A stretch of 64,000 nt of DNA. Origin: Chelonoidis abingdonii (Eukaryota > Chordata > Testudines > Testudinidae). The notes under the pieces were generated by a model. The model ran no database searches. It saw only the letters and a program-made list of their open reading frames with translations, and was not told where the DNA came from. A program made the translations under genes and the position numbers. The stretch is taken from positions 138,119,651-138,183,650 of the forward strand of contig NC_133771.1 in assembly GCF_003597395.2 (NCBI RefSeq). Direction: 5' to 3'. Of the stretch, positions 11,606 through 22,589 are shown piece by piece; within the stretch, counting starts at the first letter, position 1; the number at the start of each line of letters is the position of its first letter.

Positions 11606-11734
11606 GGGAGATTAACAGGACAGGGAGAAGTTTTGGGGGGTAGGGGAGGGAGAACAGCCTACCTGTCACCTCCTGGCCTCCATCATTCCCCCCCACACAC
11701 ACTTCAAACTTCTCCCTATCCTGTTAATCTCTCT
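11606..11734. repeat. 30-bp inverted repeat with a 69-bp spacer
   Basis: The left arm (11606-11635, gggagattaacaggacaggg onward) is nearly the reverse complement of the right arm (11705-11734, ending cctgttaatctctct). The spacer holds G- and C-runs. Transcribed, it would fold into a long hairpin. It may be a small foldback transposon, but no TSD was found. Confidence 0.7.
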
Positions 11735-13359
11735 GAATGTAACTTGCTTATATGGGAAATAGTCCGGAAGAGCTATTGTAGCATAGCTATTCCACCCTGG
11801 TGCCCTGTGTGAGCAATCTTATTCTATACTAAGAGTGCCTTTGTGCCATTTAGCATAATTACTATTGTGAACTAGCTATTACACTTTAAATTCACACAAT
11901 ACCTTCCCCTGTAGACAAATCAGCTCCAGGCCCACTCCCTAGATATATTTATAAGTCAGTCTGATCAGGCCACATGTAAAAAGTAGAGATGAACTACGAA
12001 TAGGAAGCCTTGTTTGCTTTTGCTATGATTTCTTTGTCTGCAAAATAATAATTAGCATACTCCCCATTCAAAGAAAACAAAAACCCAGAAGAGCCCAAAT
12101 TCAACTTCTATTTTCTGTTTTGAACGTTGATTTTATTTAGAATTCCACAGATAGTTCTCTGAAATTATTTAAGAAAAGTGTTAAATATACTTTTCAGAAA
12201 GTCATCTCACAAATAATGGGACATTATTGGATGGCCTTATGTTTATTTTTTCTTTAATGTACCTACCTCATTATGAGAAATTAAATGTTAAACTAATTTA
12301 AGAAAAATCCACCAAATCATGAGTAGTTTAGCTAAAGTAGTTTGGGGGTTCAGTAACAGTTGCTTTAAGGAACGAAGTGGGTCTCTTAATATGGTACTTG
12401 TTAAATTATTCAGGCCTGAATCTATTGTGGAAAGTGCTCTCTTGTTTCCAAGGTACAAATTCAAAAATTCTTACAACTGGGAATTTCTTGGCAACTGGAA
12501 AGATTTGCCTATGATGTTGTTTTCCCCAAGCACAAGGAAAGGGCCATTATATGCACTTAGATAGCCTTGTACATAATCATTTTACGTTGAATTTTAAATG
12601 AACCTATCAGGATGGTCAATCAAGGGTTCAGAAATCCTCACTCAATCTTTCATGACAGAGCAGAAAGGTAGAGGGCTAAGGAGTTAGCTGAGAACAAAGT
12701 GGACAATCCGTCATTATTTCCAAACTTTGTCATTGGTAGTCACTGTGTTATCTCCCATTTGCCTATGAGCTTCCGAGACCAAGATCAGGCCAGGGACCTA
12801 TGAACGGTTGTTTGTAACTTGTAATATGTTTGTTTTTCCTCGATAAAAACTTTCCAATAGAATGAACAGTTTCCTACTGAACAGATTAGTAAATTGGTCG
12901 CTGCATTTTCCCGTGTTATTTCATGTTTCCTGTGCTGTATTTATTTTTATATATATAAAAGTTAAGAAAGGGTACAATTTTCTTTGATTGCATCATATTT
13001 AAAGATGCTACCTCTTGGAGCATGTCACTGAAATATACTACCAAAGAAGAGAAGCTATACCCTACAAAACAAATCCAAGTGGTAAGGTCTCTCCAGCTTG
13101 CCTTCACAAGAGGCAAGCTTTTGCTACACTCTGTGGTCTGTTGCAAACACTAAACTCTCTGCCCCTCTGGTGAAATGGGATCTAATTGTGGGTGTCCTTT
13201 ATTTAAATAATAATTTTTAAAGGTGCCTATCTAAGTTTTTACCTACTCTGAAACATCATTAATAGTATAACAAAATCCCAGCAGCATAAAAATAGTCATT
13301 TCAACAGGAGCTCAGCCAGTCAGCCACCTACAGAGATTCCTTTCTACCCTTTCAGAAGG
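11735..13359. other. Unassigned AT-rich sequence
   Basis: No gene, RNA gene or transposon termini recognised. Open frames are under 85 codons and lack motifs. Confidence 0.5.
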
Positions 13360-13367
13360 CCACCAAA

Positions 13368-13540
13368 CAGGGCCACCGACAGTGTGTTCGGGCCCCAGTG
13401 AAAAAATTTTTTCGGGCCGCCCAGCAAGGCGGACTGGCTAAACAGGGCTGATGAAGCCAGGGAAGCTGGGCCCCAGGCCCACTTCTGGACCACCAGGGCC
13501 TGGTAATTTGTACTTGCTTCCGCTCCTCTCATCGGCCCTG
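13368..13540. mobile_element. hAT MITE, 173 bp
   Basis: Termini cagggccaccg and catcggccctg are inverted copies. Flanking 8-bp duplications are CCACCAAA (13360-13367) and CCGCCAAA (13541-13548), 7 of 8 identical, the length expected for hAT. The interior is GC-rich with no transposase. Confidence 0.8.
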
Positions 13541-13548
13541 CCGCCAAA

Positions 13549-13957
13549 TTCATTCTTCTTTCAGACCAATGGGGTGGGGAAGAGAGAAGTTCCAGAGTCC
13601 TTCTGAGACCACTTTGAAACCCTCCCTCCACCCCCTTCTTTTATAAGGAGAGTGATCCATCTCAGGCAGCCCTGCTGATTACAGCTGTTGCAGTATGGTA
13701 CAGGGAAAGAGGAGATCGCTCAGGTAGACCAGTATCAGGATATGTGGAGGTTTATAGGTAATAACTGCGCCTAGCAGAATTTGATTTTTTATAATATCAA
13801 TGTTTATTTCTAAGCATTTTTTAAAAAAGATTTTTATCAATTGAAATTTTCACAGGGAAAATTGCAGGGAATTACGTGGGGAAGGGACAGAATTATTTAA
13901 TGATAAAACATTGTGGTTCAACAAGTTAGAGCTTTATAAACCATTAAAAACAAATTG
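13549..13957. other. Unassigned intergenic sequence
   Basis: Nothing recognised. Confidence 0.5.
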
Positions 13958-15920
13958 TCATAAGAACAGTCATACTGAGTCAGACCAATAGTCTGTCTAG
14001 CCCACTATTCTGTCTTCCAACAGTAGCTGGTGCCAGATTCTTGTGGAATGAACAGAATAGGGTAATTTATTGAGTGATCCAGCCCATGTCTTCCACACTC
14101 AGCTTCTGGCAATCAGAGATTGGACACCCAGAGCATGGGATTTCATCCCTGATCATCTTGGCTAATAGCCATTGATGGACCTATCCTTCATGAACTTATC
14201 TAATTTTTTTTTTAACCTAAACATACTTTTGTCCTCCACAATATCCCTGGCAACAAATTCCACATGTTGGCAGTGCAGTGTGTGTGTAAAAAGTACTTTG
14301 TTTTAAACCTACTGCATATTAATTTAATTAGGTGATGCCTGGTTCTTGTGTTATATAAAGGGTGAACAAACACTTCCTTATTCACTTTCTCCACACCATT
14401 CATGATTTTATAGAGGTCTATCAGATCCCCACTTAATCATCTCTTTTCTAAAATGAACAGTCCCAGTATTTTTAATATCTCCTCCTATGGCAGCTGTTCC
14501 ATACCCCTAATCATTTTTGTTGCCCTTCTCTGTATCTTTTTCTATTATACTATATCTTTTTGAGATGAGGTGACCAGAACTGCACTCAGCATTGTATACC
14601 ATGTGTGGGCATACCATGGATTTAAACACTGGCATGGTGATAGAGTCTCTTATTTATCCCTTTCCTAATGTTACCTTTTTTTGACTGCTGCTGCACATTG
14701 AGTGGATGTTTTCAGAGAACTATTCATGATGATGCCAAGATCTTTCTTGATTGGTAAGAACTAATTTAGACCCCATTATTTTGTACATATAGTTGGTTTT
14801 CCAGTGTACATTACTTTGCAATTATCAACACTGAATTTCAGCTGCCAGTCGATGTCCAATCACCTGGTTTTGTGAGATCTCTTTGTAGTCTGCTTTGGAC
14901 TTATCTTGAGTAACTTTGTATTATCTGCAGATTTTGCTACTTTGCTATTTACCCCTTTCTCCAGATCATTTATGAATATAAATATGGTGCCAATACAAAA
15001 CCTTTGAGGACCCGGCTATTTACCTCTCTCCACTGTGAAACTGAGCATTTATCTTATCCTTTATTTCATAGATCAATAATTTGGATACAGTAGGAAAAGA
15101 CCTTCTCACTTATTCCATAACTGCCTACTTTGCTTAAGAGCCTTTGGTGAGGGACCTTGCCAAAGCCTTTCTGAAAGTCCAAGCACACTATATCCACTGG
15201 ATCACCCTTGGCCACATTTGTTGACCCTCTCAAAGGATTCTAATAGCTAGGTTACACCAGTTAATAGTTCTGCAATTTCATATTTCAGTTCCTTCCAAAC
15301 TCTTGGGTGAGGACCATCTGGTGCTGGTGACTTATTCTGTTAATGAGTTTCTTCCAAAACATCCCACACCGAAGCGTCAATAAAGGAGAGTTCCTCAGAC
15401 TTGTCACCTAAAAAGAGTAGCTCGGGTGCAGCAATCTCCTTCGTTCCCTCTGCAGTAAAGACTGATGCAAAGAATGCATTCAGCTTTTCTACAATGGCCT
15501 TGTTTTCCTTGAGTGCTCCTTTAGCAGCTTGATCATCCAGTGGCCGTACTGATTGTTTGGCAGGCTTCCTGCTTCTGCTATAGTTTAAAATTCTTTTGCT
15601 GTTAGTTTGTGTCTTTTGTTAGTTGCTCTTCAAATTCCTTTTTGGCCTGACTAATTATAATTTTATACCTACAAAAGAACAAACTCTGGCTAGGCATTTT
15701 CCTCAGTAGGATTTGACCTCCAGTTTTAAAAGGATGCCTTTTTGCCACTAACTGCCTCTTTTACTCTGTTTAGCCATGGTGACTTTTTTGGGCCTCTAAC
15801 TGTTTTTTTATTTTTAATTTTATTTTTTTATTTGGGGATATATAAATAGTTTGAGCCTCTAACATGGTGTTTTTAATAAGTTTCCATGCTGCTTTCAGGC
15901 ATTTAATGTAAGCAGAAGGT
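13958..15920 (-). mobile_element. Antisense CR1 LINE, ~2 kb, old copy
   Basis: The left end (13958-14070) carries the CR1 3' words in antisense, such as catactgagtcagaccaat and caacagtagctggtgcc. The block then follows the ORF2 C-terminal half backwards: gaggtctatcagatcccc (14413), ggtgaccagaactgcactca (14570), ttttccagtgtacattac (14800), the caccatctggtgctggtgac region (15310) and tgatgcaaagaatgcattcag (15463). Similarity fades near 15900. Many frameshifts are present and no open frame exceeds about 63 codons. It is 5'-truncated. Confidence 0.85.
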
Positions 15921-16430
15921 GTCTTGTTGTATCAATAGACTTCTCCCTTGATGGTTTGGCAGGACATTAGAATACTGTTGTCCTCAACCACTGAGGTGGT
16001 CCCTATGTGTCCTCTTTTCTGGCTTCATTCTCATAGCTCACCTTGGCTTATGGATGATCTGTGATGAATGAAACAAGAGGAAAGATAGCTAGAGCACTGG
16101 TGGTGGAAGTATCAGGAAGAAGTAAGAAAGCTCTTTTCCTCCCTCAACATATCTGCAAGATTTCAGACAGTAAACTTGTTTCAAGTGGTAGATAATCCAC
16201 ATGTACCTGAGTAGCTCAGATTGTTAGCTAGCCTGAGTCCATTCTATTACTTGTTCTGTTAACAAGAGTGATCAGATTGGATGGGCTATCTGCTTCCATG
16301 GTGGAGGGATCTTGGTCTTGAAAAAAAAAAAGAGGCCTCATTTTCTCTGCTAGAGTTCCAGCATTGATGGTACTGGAGATGTTAAGAGAACTTCATTCCA
16401 CCACCTGTGCTTTGGATCTATGACCTGTCT
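15921..16430. other. Unassigned intergenic sequence
   Basis: No gene or repeat termini recognised. Confidence 0.5.
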
Positions 16431-17060
16431 GGTGAAGGCCAATGGGAAAGTAGCAGGTCCTTTGCACGTGAAGACTGTCATTGCCTCTCAATGTAAGTAA
16501 GCTGTCTATTGCTCTGAAGGAAACTTCCCCCCTCCCCACCCAAGAAGTCATCATTTGACCCCGATAATGTTGCTATCAGTTGGTTTCACTCATAGTTGAC
16601 AATGGGCATGGATGAGAGCAAGGTGGCCTGGACTTAATCCACAGCAGGGAGAGGTGGTGATGGTGTTTTAGGAAAAGAAGCTGACAGAGATGGCAAGGGT
16701 AATATCAGTCCCTTTGAGGGAGAACATCCATCACTAGTTAGAGTTTGCAATTTAGGGATGATTCTAGACCTCCAGCTGCTCTTTGATCATCATATTACAG
16801 CAGTAACCCAGTCAGCTATTTAACATCTGCATCTGGCTAGGAATTCTCAACCTTACCTTTCAGACTTGGAACTTGTCACTGTTATCTATGGTCTTGTTAC
16901 CTCAAGATTAGACTATTGCAATATGCTCAGAGGCTATACCTTAAAACTACTTGGAGACCAGAATGCAGTGGCTCATTCTTGAGAGGGGTATCATGTGGGG
17001 AACATATGATACAAGTGTATAGACTACATATTGCTCTCTGGGTGGAGTTTACGGAGCTGA
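16431..17060 (+). mobile_element. L2/CR1-clade LINE ORF2 remnant
   Basis: Around 16750-16960 the plus-strand translation contains LGMILDLQLLFDHHITAV, then a VTSRLDYCN box at about 16898-16924. These are the late reverse-transcriptase and thumb blocks of L2-like non-LTR elements. The 5' and 3' limits are vague and frames are broken. Confidence 0.55.
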
Positions 17061-17429
17061 TTATTATTAAGCTTGAAAGGATTTGATTTTTATGGATAAA
17101 TGTCAGTTTCGCATCTCACACAGACTGACAAATATTTCCATCAATAATAAAAATTCTCAGAAAGGCAAAGAAACATATTAGAGTCAAAATTCAATGATAG
17201 ACTTCTGAATTAGGCTTGTTACAAATGGCTCAGTGAATGAATAGTTAAACAGGTCTGATTTATTGATTTAAGGGTATTTACTTTGTGTACTTTGACATTT
17301 GATATTGACATGGGGTACAGTAATCAGGGATTTTATTATTAGAAATACAGCTAGTTGGGTTTGTGATGACTAGAACTGCATGGCGAATTGCCTGCTGGGT
17401 GTGAAGGTTCTAGATCTTTACATCTAGAA
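17061..17429. other. Unassigned AT-rich sequence
   Basis: No gene or repeat termini recognised. Confidence 0.5.
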
Positions 17430-17577
17430 AGACTTGCTGAGGAGGCTGGGAAATGGCAAATCGTGGCCAGTGGGAGCTGAGGGGCTCCGTGCCTCTGGCA
17501 CTCCAGGTAAACAGAACGTCCTGGCCGGCCAGCAGCTTACCCTGACAGGCTGGGAGCCAAAGTTTGCCAACCCCTGA
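17430..17577. mobile_element. Right end of a hAT (Charlie-like) element
   Basis: The block ends in ccaaagtttgccaacccctg (17558-17577), the inverted form of the common hAT terminus caggggttggcaaac. The interior word gggagctgaggggctccgtg is shared with this type. The left terminus is missing, so it is truncated. Confidence 0.6.
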
Positions 17578-18824
17578 AATATAGGGTCAGTTTATGAAAG
17601 GGTCATACAGTTTTTGCCATTTTTACCTATCCATCTTGTGGGGGTTGGGGGGGTCAGCTTATAAATGAACAGGCTAATGAATAAGTATAAATAGTATCTC
17701 TTTCTCCCATATATTAGCCTTGGTCTAAACTCACCTCTCCCCCCATCCCACCCCACCCCTTGCTCTCTTGTTTATGGCTATACTTACTTCCACATTGGAT
17801 TATCCCAAAGTGGATTAATAATTTCAAAGCCCTCAGTTCTTCTGTGGATTCTTCACTCTTTCTGGAAGAGAGCTATTTATCTCCACACACTCACAGGGGT
17901 CTCCAAACAGAGGAGTCTGTCACTCCCTTCAAAAAGCACCATTCCACAACCTTATGGGTGAACCTGCCCATTCCCCCCACCCCATCCTTACTGCCCCCAG
18001 CCTATGTACAAAATTAGGTTAACTTTTTAAAAGAAACGACTGCAGGTGCTGAGCTTTTTGTTTATTCTGGCAAGGCTGAAAATAGCCATTGCTAACAAAT
18101 ATTTTGCCCTTCACAAGGCTTTTCAGAGATGCAACTGTTATCTCATCTAGTAAAAGTGCCAGCCCTAAGGGGAAAACAGACACTTAATTAGGTTAGGATA
18201 AGCTTCAAAAAGGTGCCTCTTTAAAAGTAATACCCATAATGCTCTGTGGTATAGGAGCATTGAACTGAATTCTAGCTCATGCAGAGAAGAACACTGATTT
18301 TAAGCTTTTTGGTTTGTTTTCCTTAGTTGTGTCTCATGTATTGATGGCTTTGTTTTAATCATCAAAAGCAAGAAAGCTTCATTCCTTCCATTATATGCTG
18401 AAGCAGACAGATCCCCAGGACATAATGCTAAGCTTGTGTGGAAAAGACCCTTTCCAGATTCCAGAGTATGAAACCACCAAGAAATTTATATTTCACATTG
18501 AGCTAGGACCTGGGGAGTTTAGTCTGAGCTGTGGAATTTTCATGCGGAGATCCATAAAGCTCATATGTCTCACTACCAAATTTTAGTATTGTAATGTAAG
18601 GAGCTTCTTCTTGTAAATAGGGATGCAACAGTTTAAGCCAAGCTTACTAGGAATGAAACTGCATCCAGGTCAGATTCAAATCATTAGATGTGCTGAAATA
18701 TGTATTAGCATTTCCTTGCTTTTTGCGTCAGGCAACAGAAATGGGTTTGTATATAGTCACAGCTGTCTCTGGAATTTGCCGGTTTCCACCTTCACATCAA
18801 TTCCAGGTCTCCTCTATACACTTA
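17578..18824. other. Unassigned sequence with C-rich tracts
   Basis: Contains C-rich runs near 17740-17760 and 17970-17985. No gene or transposon termini recognised. Confidence 0.5.
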
Positions 18825-19127
18825 GGCCTGGTCTACACTTTGGGAGTGTGTGTGTGTGGGAAAAATTGATCTAAGTTATGCAACTTCAGCTACGTGAACA
18901 ACATACATGAAGTAGACATACTTAGATCAACTTCCTGTGGTGTTTTCACTGTGGTAAGTTGATGGCTGACACTACCCTGTTGACTCCGCCTCTTGCTCCA
19001 TTGGAGTACCAGAGTCCATGGGAGAGCACTCTGTGGTCAATTTATCTCATCTAATCTAAACACGACAAATCGACCCCCACTAGATCAATTGCTGCCCATC
19101 GATCCTGCTGGTAATGTAGACAAGCCC
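18825..19127. mobile_element. PIF/Harbinger MITE, 303 bp
   Basis: Termini ggcctggtctacact and aatgtagacaagccc are inverted copies. They are flanked by TTA on both sides (18822-18824 and 19128-19130), the Harbinger target duplication. The interior has no coding capacity. Confidence 0.85.
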
Positions 19128-19130
19128 TTA

Positions 19131-19529
19131 AGGAGTCTGTCTCACTAGAAAGGTGACAAAGTTGTAGATACCTTTGATAAACCATTCCCACACTTTAGAA
19201 GGTCACGATCTTGACAATAGGACAATAACAGGAAGTTAAAGCAGTTGTGAATGGGTACACCACAGATCTGAAGATGTCTCAAGTGAATCCTCAGCTAGAT
19301 TAGAGCAGCCTGGCTGACACAACACTTAAGTTTCATAAGATCATTGCCATTTTCCTCAATGCAGCAAATAAAGTGAAACAGGATTGCTGGAAATTGAGCC
19401 ACACACCAGTGTGTCACTGAGCCATTTCTAGTCTACTGTCTAACACAGTGTCAGCAAATAAAGAAATTGTCAGACACAAGCAAGATTAACCAAAACATTG
19501 TACTAGCACGTCTGCAGCTCCTTCTATCT
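19131..19529. other. Unassigned intergenic sequence
   Basis: No gene or repeat termini recognised. Confidence 0.5.
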
Positions 19530-19660
19530 AAGAATCTCACTCTGTCCATTAAGTTAACCCAGCCTCACAACAGACCCATGAAGCAGGTATTATTGTCACC
19601 CCTTTGTAGAGAAACTCAGCCACAGAGAGGTTAAGTCATTATCCTACTACTCCTCTCCAT
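19530..19660 (-). mobile_element. MIR-like SINE remnant
   Basis: The words caggtattattgtcacccc, then gagaaactcagccacagaga and ggttaagtcatt are the antisense form of the conserved MIR core (cctctgtgcctcagtttcc, then taataatacct). This is ancient and diverged. The L2 tail shares part of this wording, so MIR versus L2 tail is not settled. Confidence 0.5.
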
Positions 19661-20094
19661 TACATCTGCTTCTAAGGGCTTGAGTGCTTGCCTCAGAAAT
19701 TTTATGAAAACAACCAGGGCGGTCTGTCATTATTCTTCTTCCCTGGTTGTATACATAAAACTATTTTTAAAATTATGGAGTGCTGTAGTTTGCTTAAGGG
19801 GCACAGGGAATTAGGTCTGATTTAAAACACTTGAGTCTAAACAATGTTTGATATTTAAACAGAAACATCTTCATGGATTTCATTTGGGGCATGCTGAAGA
19901 TATTTGTCGCTTCAGACATTTCACTCCTTGTTGAAATTGCAAAGTGAACAAAGTGTTTGCATAAGACCTTCAAATTTATTCAAGGAGAAACCATACTTGC
20001 TCACGTATAGGTGAAGGAAAACTTTTGTTTGAGTTGACAGCTATGAATAGTGAAATGATAGAAATTAGGTTTCAAGACTTGATTTGCACAAACT
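19661..20094. other. Unassigned intergenic sequence
   Basis: No gene or repeat termini recognised. Confidence 0.5.
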
Positions 20095-20395
20095 AGGAAG
20101 AGACCATGGGTGCCACGTTTGTATAATTTTTGGTGGTGCCCAGAACAGGCCCAAGCACAACTGTCCTGTCTATAGGATGGGCAGGTGCAACCACCTCAGG
20201 CCCTGTGCTTTGGGGGGCCCCACATTTCAGGGGGACGTGGGGTCCAGGACAGCCTGGGTGGTTAGCAGAGGGCCTGGCATCGGCAGCAGTGAGAAACTTG
20301 GCTCCAGCCTGCCCCTGCTCTGCCCCCTCCGTGCCCCCATTCCACCCCTTCCTCCAAGCCCCTGCTCCACCTCTTTCCGGCTTCCACCAGTCCTT
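20095..20395. repeat. GC-rich unclassified turtle-type interspersed repeat
   Basis: The block from gggtgccacgtttgtataat to the C-rich stretch at 20330-20395 is sharply richer in G+C than its surroundings. It yields overlapping open frames on both strands (up to 130 codons), an effect of low stop-codon density rather than a gene. I recall the wording as common in turtle DNA but cannot assign a class. Confidence 0.4.
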
Positions 20396-20730
20396 CTCCC
20401 AACAGGATCCCATGGGCTAGGAAGCCAAAGCCCTCTTGCTTACACCATCCATGCAGTGATGTATTTACCTCCATGATGTCTCTGCCCAGGTCCCCTTGAC
20501 TGGAAGGATTGATGAAAACACCACCTGCTCCTTCCTCGCTCCCAGACCCCTGTAGTCACTTCTGATCTGCTCAGGATCATACTTTGCAGTACCATGGATG
20601 AGCAGTATGGGGTAGTAGTCAGAGGGTTGGATGATCCTCAGTAATCCTTCTGTCATGTCTCAGACATGGGCCCCTGGCACACAGCATACCTCCCAGGATG
20701 CCAGATCAGACCTGCAGAGGGATACAAATG
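20396..20730 (-). pseudogene. CR1-like LINE ORF1 fragment (SGNH hydrolase/esterase domain)
   Basis: On the minus strand 20465-20656 translates to a frame containing DYYPILLIHGTAKYDPEQI and ARKEQVVFSSILPVKG. This is the middle of the SGNH-fold esterase domain in ORF1 of CR1 elements, where the family motif is HVGTND. Here the G-x-N-D box is degraded to GTAKY, so the catalytic block is lost. A shifted frame continues leftwards with WCKQEGFGFLAHG (about 20400-20450), the next conserved segment. It is a pseudogene fragment cut off by the GC-rich repeat on its left. Confidence 0.75.
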
Positions 20731-21477
20731 TAAAAGCATACAATAAGTTAATTTCATATGGCAATAACTTCAGAATAGCTTTTTAATTGTTATAGTTATA
20801 ATAAAGCACCAGATGTTCAGCCAATCAGATCATTCAATTAACTGAAAATTCACGTGTCTTTTCTAGGACTATGCAGAAGACACGTTGCCTGGAGCAACAT
20901 TAATAAATTGTTTCATTGTTACTGGTGAAGGAGAAGATTCTTTATATTAAGAGAAACCCCAAAACTCTAAAAGGTGGAATATTTCCTTAGAAATTATTAA
21001 AAGCTTCAGAAAATCCAACTGTATCTTTAACAAGATCTATAATAAAAAAAAGTAACGTTTCTGGACTGCCTTCCATCTGGGGACCTTAATGTGCTTTACA
21101 AACACCAATTAACTCAGCCTTGTAATACATAAATGCCCACAAACTCAATTAAGGTAAAAGATTATGCCATTTCTATGCCAACTGAAACCATTTTAAAATT
21201 TATCACCATAACTTTATCAGGAATCAACAGATGGCACTAGTCCCGCTATCGTTACAAGTGCGGTGTTTCTGAATGTATCAGCAGCTAGCATTTGAAGAAA
21301 TGCTGATCATCAGCTGTGGCGCAGTTAGGAATGGTGTGCATCTTTGGCCTGTGTGTGTGAGAGATACTAAGAAATGATTCTTAGGTAGGCTTGCAGGTTA
21401 TACGCATACAAGAAAACAAAACGTTTCATGATGTCAATCTTTTAGTCCTCAGCCTTCAGTTTTGTCTGCCTTTTAGA
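20731..21477. other. Mostly unassigned; possible old LINE tail near 21040
   Basis: At 21050-21130 the wording ctgccttccatctggggacc and gtgctttacaaacacc resembles an old LINE/SINE 3' part common in sauropsids. The rest shows nothing recognisable. Confidence 0.35.
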
Positions 21478-21556
21478 GACTGTAAACTTCTCAAAGCAGG
21501 GACTGTCTTTGTGTCCTTTGCAGCACTGAGCATTACAGACGGTGCACACAAAATAA
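21478..21556 (+). mobile_element. L2-type LINE 3' tail remnant
   Basis: The wording gactgtaaacttctcaaagc, agggactgtctttgtgtcc and gcagcactgagcattaca is the usual diverged L2 3' tail. An inverted counterpart lies at 49620-49760. Confidence 0.45.
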
Positions 21557-21559
21557 AGT

Positions 21560-22410
21560 TGTCATAAACAGATAGTTAAGGGTTAATGTCTCTTTCACCT
21601 GTAAAGAGTTAAGAAGCTCAGTGAACCTGGCGGACACCTGACCAGAGGACCAATCGGGAGACAAGATACTTTCAAATCTTGGTGGAGGGAAGTCTTTCTT
21701 TGTGCTGTTTGTTTTGTTGTTGTTCGCTCTTGGGACTAAGAGGGACCAGACGTGCAACCAGGTTTCTCCAATCTTTCTGAAACAGTCTCATGTTCAAAAT
21801 AGTAAGTACGAGCTAGAAAAGGTAGATTAGTTTTATGTTTGTTTTCTTACATTGCAAATGTGTATTTTTCTGGAAGAATTTTTGCCTTTGTTTGCTGTAA
21901 CTTGTATTTTAGGCTAGGGGGGAGGGAGTCCCTCTAGTCTATATAAGCTGAAGACCTTGTAAACATTTTCCATCCTAATTTTATAGAGATAATTTTTACT
22001 TTTTCTTTCTTTAATTAAAAGCTTTCTTTTTTAAGAACCTGATTGATTTTTTCCCCCTCGTTTAAGACCCAAGGGGATTGGGTCTGAACTCACCAGGGGA
22101 TTGGTGGGGGGAAAGGAGGTTGGGGGAATGTTAATTTCTCTCTGTTTTAAGATCCAAGGAGTCTGGATCAGTGTATCTCTCAGGGTAACCCAGGGAGGGG
22201 AAAGTCTGGGGGGTGGGGGGGAATGGTTTATTTCCCCTTGTTTTAAGACCCAAGGGGTTGGGTCTTGGGTCCCCTAGGGAAGGTTTTTGGGGACAGGGAG
22301 TGTACCAGACACTGGAATTTCTGGCTGGTGGCAGCGCTATCAGATCTAAGCTAGGAATTAAGCTTAGAAGGGTACATGCAGGTCCCCACTTTCTGGATAA
22401 CAGTCCTAAA
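21560..22410 (+). mobile_element. Solo LTR of an endogenous retrovirus-type element
   Basis: It begins TGTCATAAACAG at 21560 and carries an LTR-like order: a CACCTGACCAGAGGACCAAT block with a CCAAT box (about 21635-21655), T-rich transcribed parts, tatataagc near 21940, and attaaaagctttctttttt around 22014. It then holds two to three imperfect repeats of a caccagggg/aagacccaagggg unit (22050-22270). The right boundary is uncertain (about 22400), where a TG...CA end should lie. No gag, pol or env frames flank it, so it is a solo LTR or truncated copy. The class is inferred. Confidence 0.7.
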
Positions 22411-22589
22411 CGTGCCGAAGCTCGCAAACCATCGATCTCCTAAGCACAAAGCTACTAGACCAACTGTCTTAATCCCATACTAGAGGCTTTATATTCTTGA
22501 TTAGAACACATGGAGCTCCTGCATACCTGTTTCCACCATCTCAGCCTTTTGGTCGTCTAAGTAATTCTATATAAGCTTTCAACCGAGCG

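Noticed and set aside
20084..20476. 130-codon plus-strand frame and overlapping 106-codon minus frame
   Set aside because: Both lie in a GC-rich interspersed repeat with few stop codons; the peptides are proline/glycine-rich without a domain, and the minus strand partly encodes a CR1 ORF1 piece instead.
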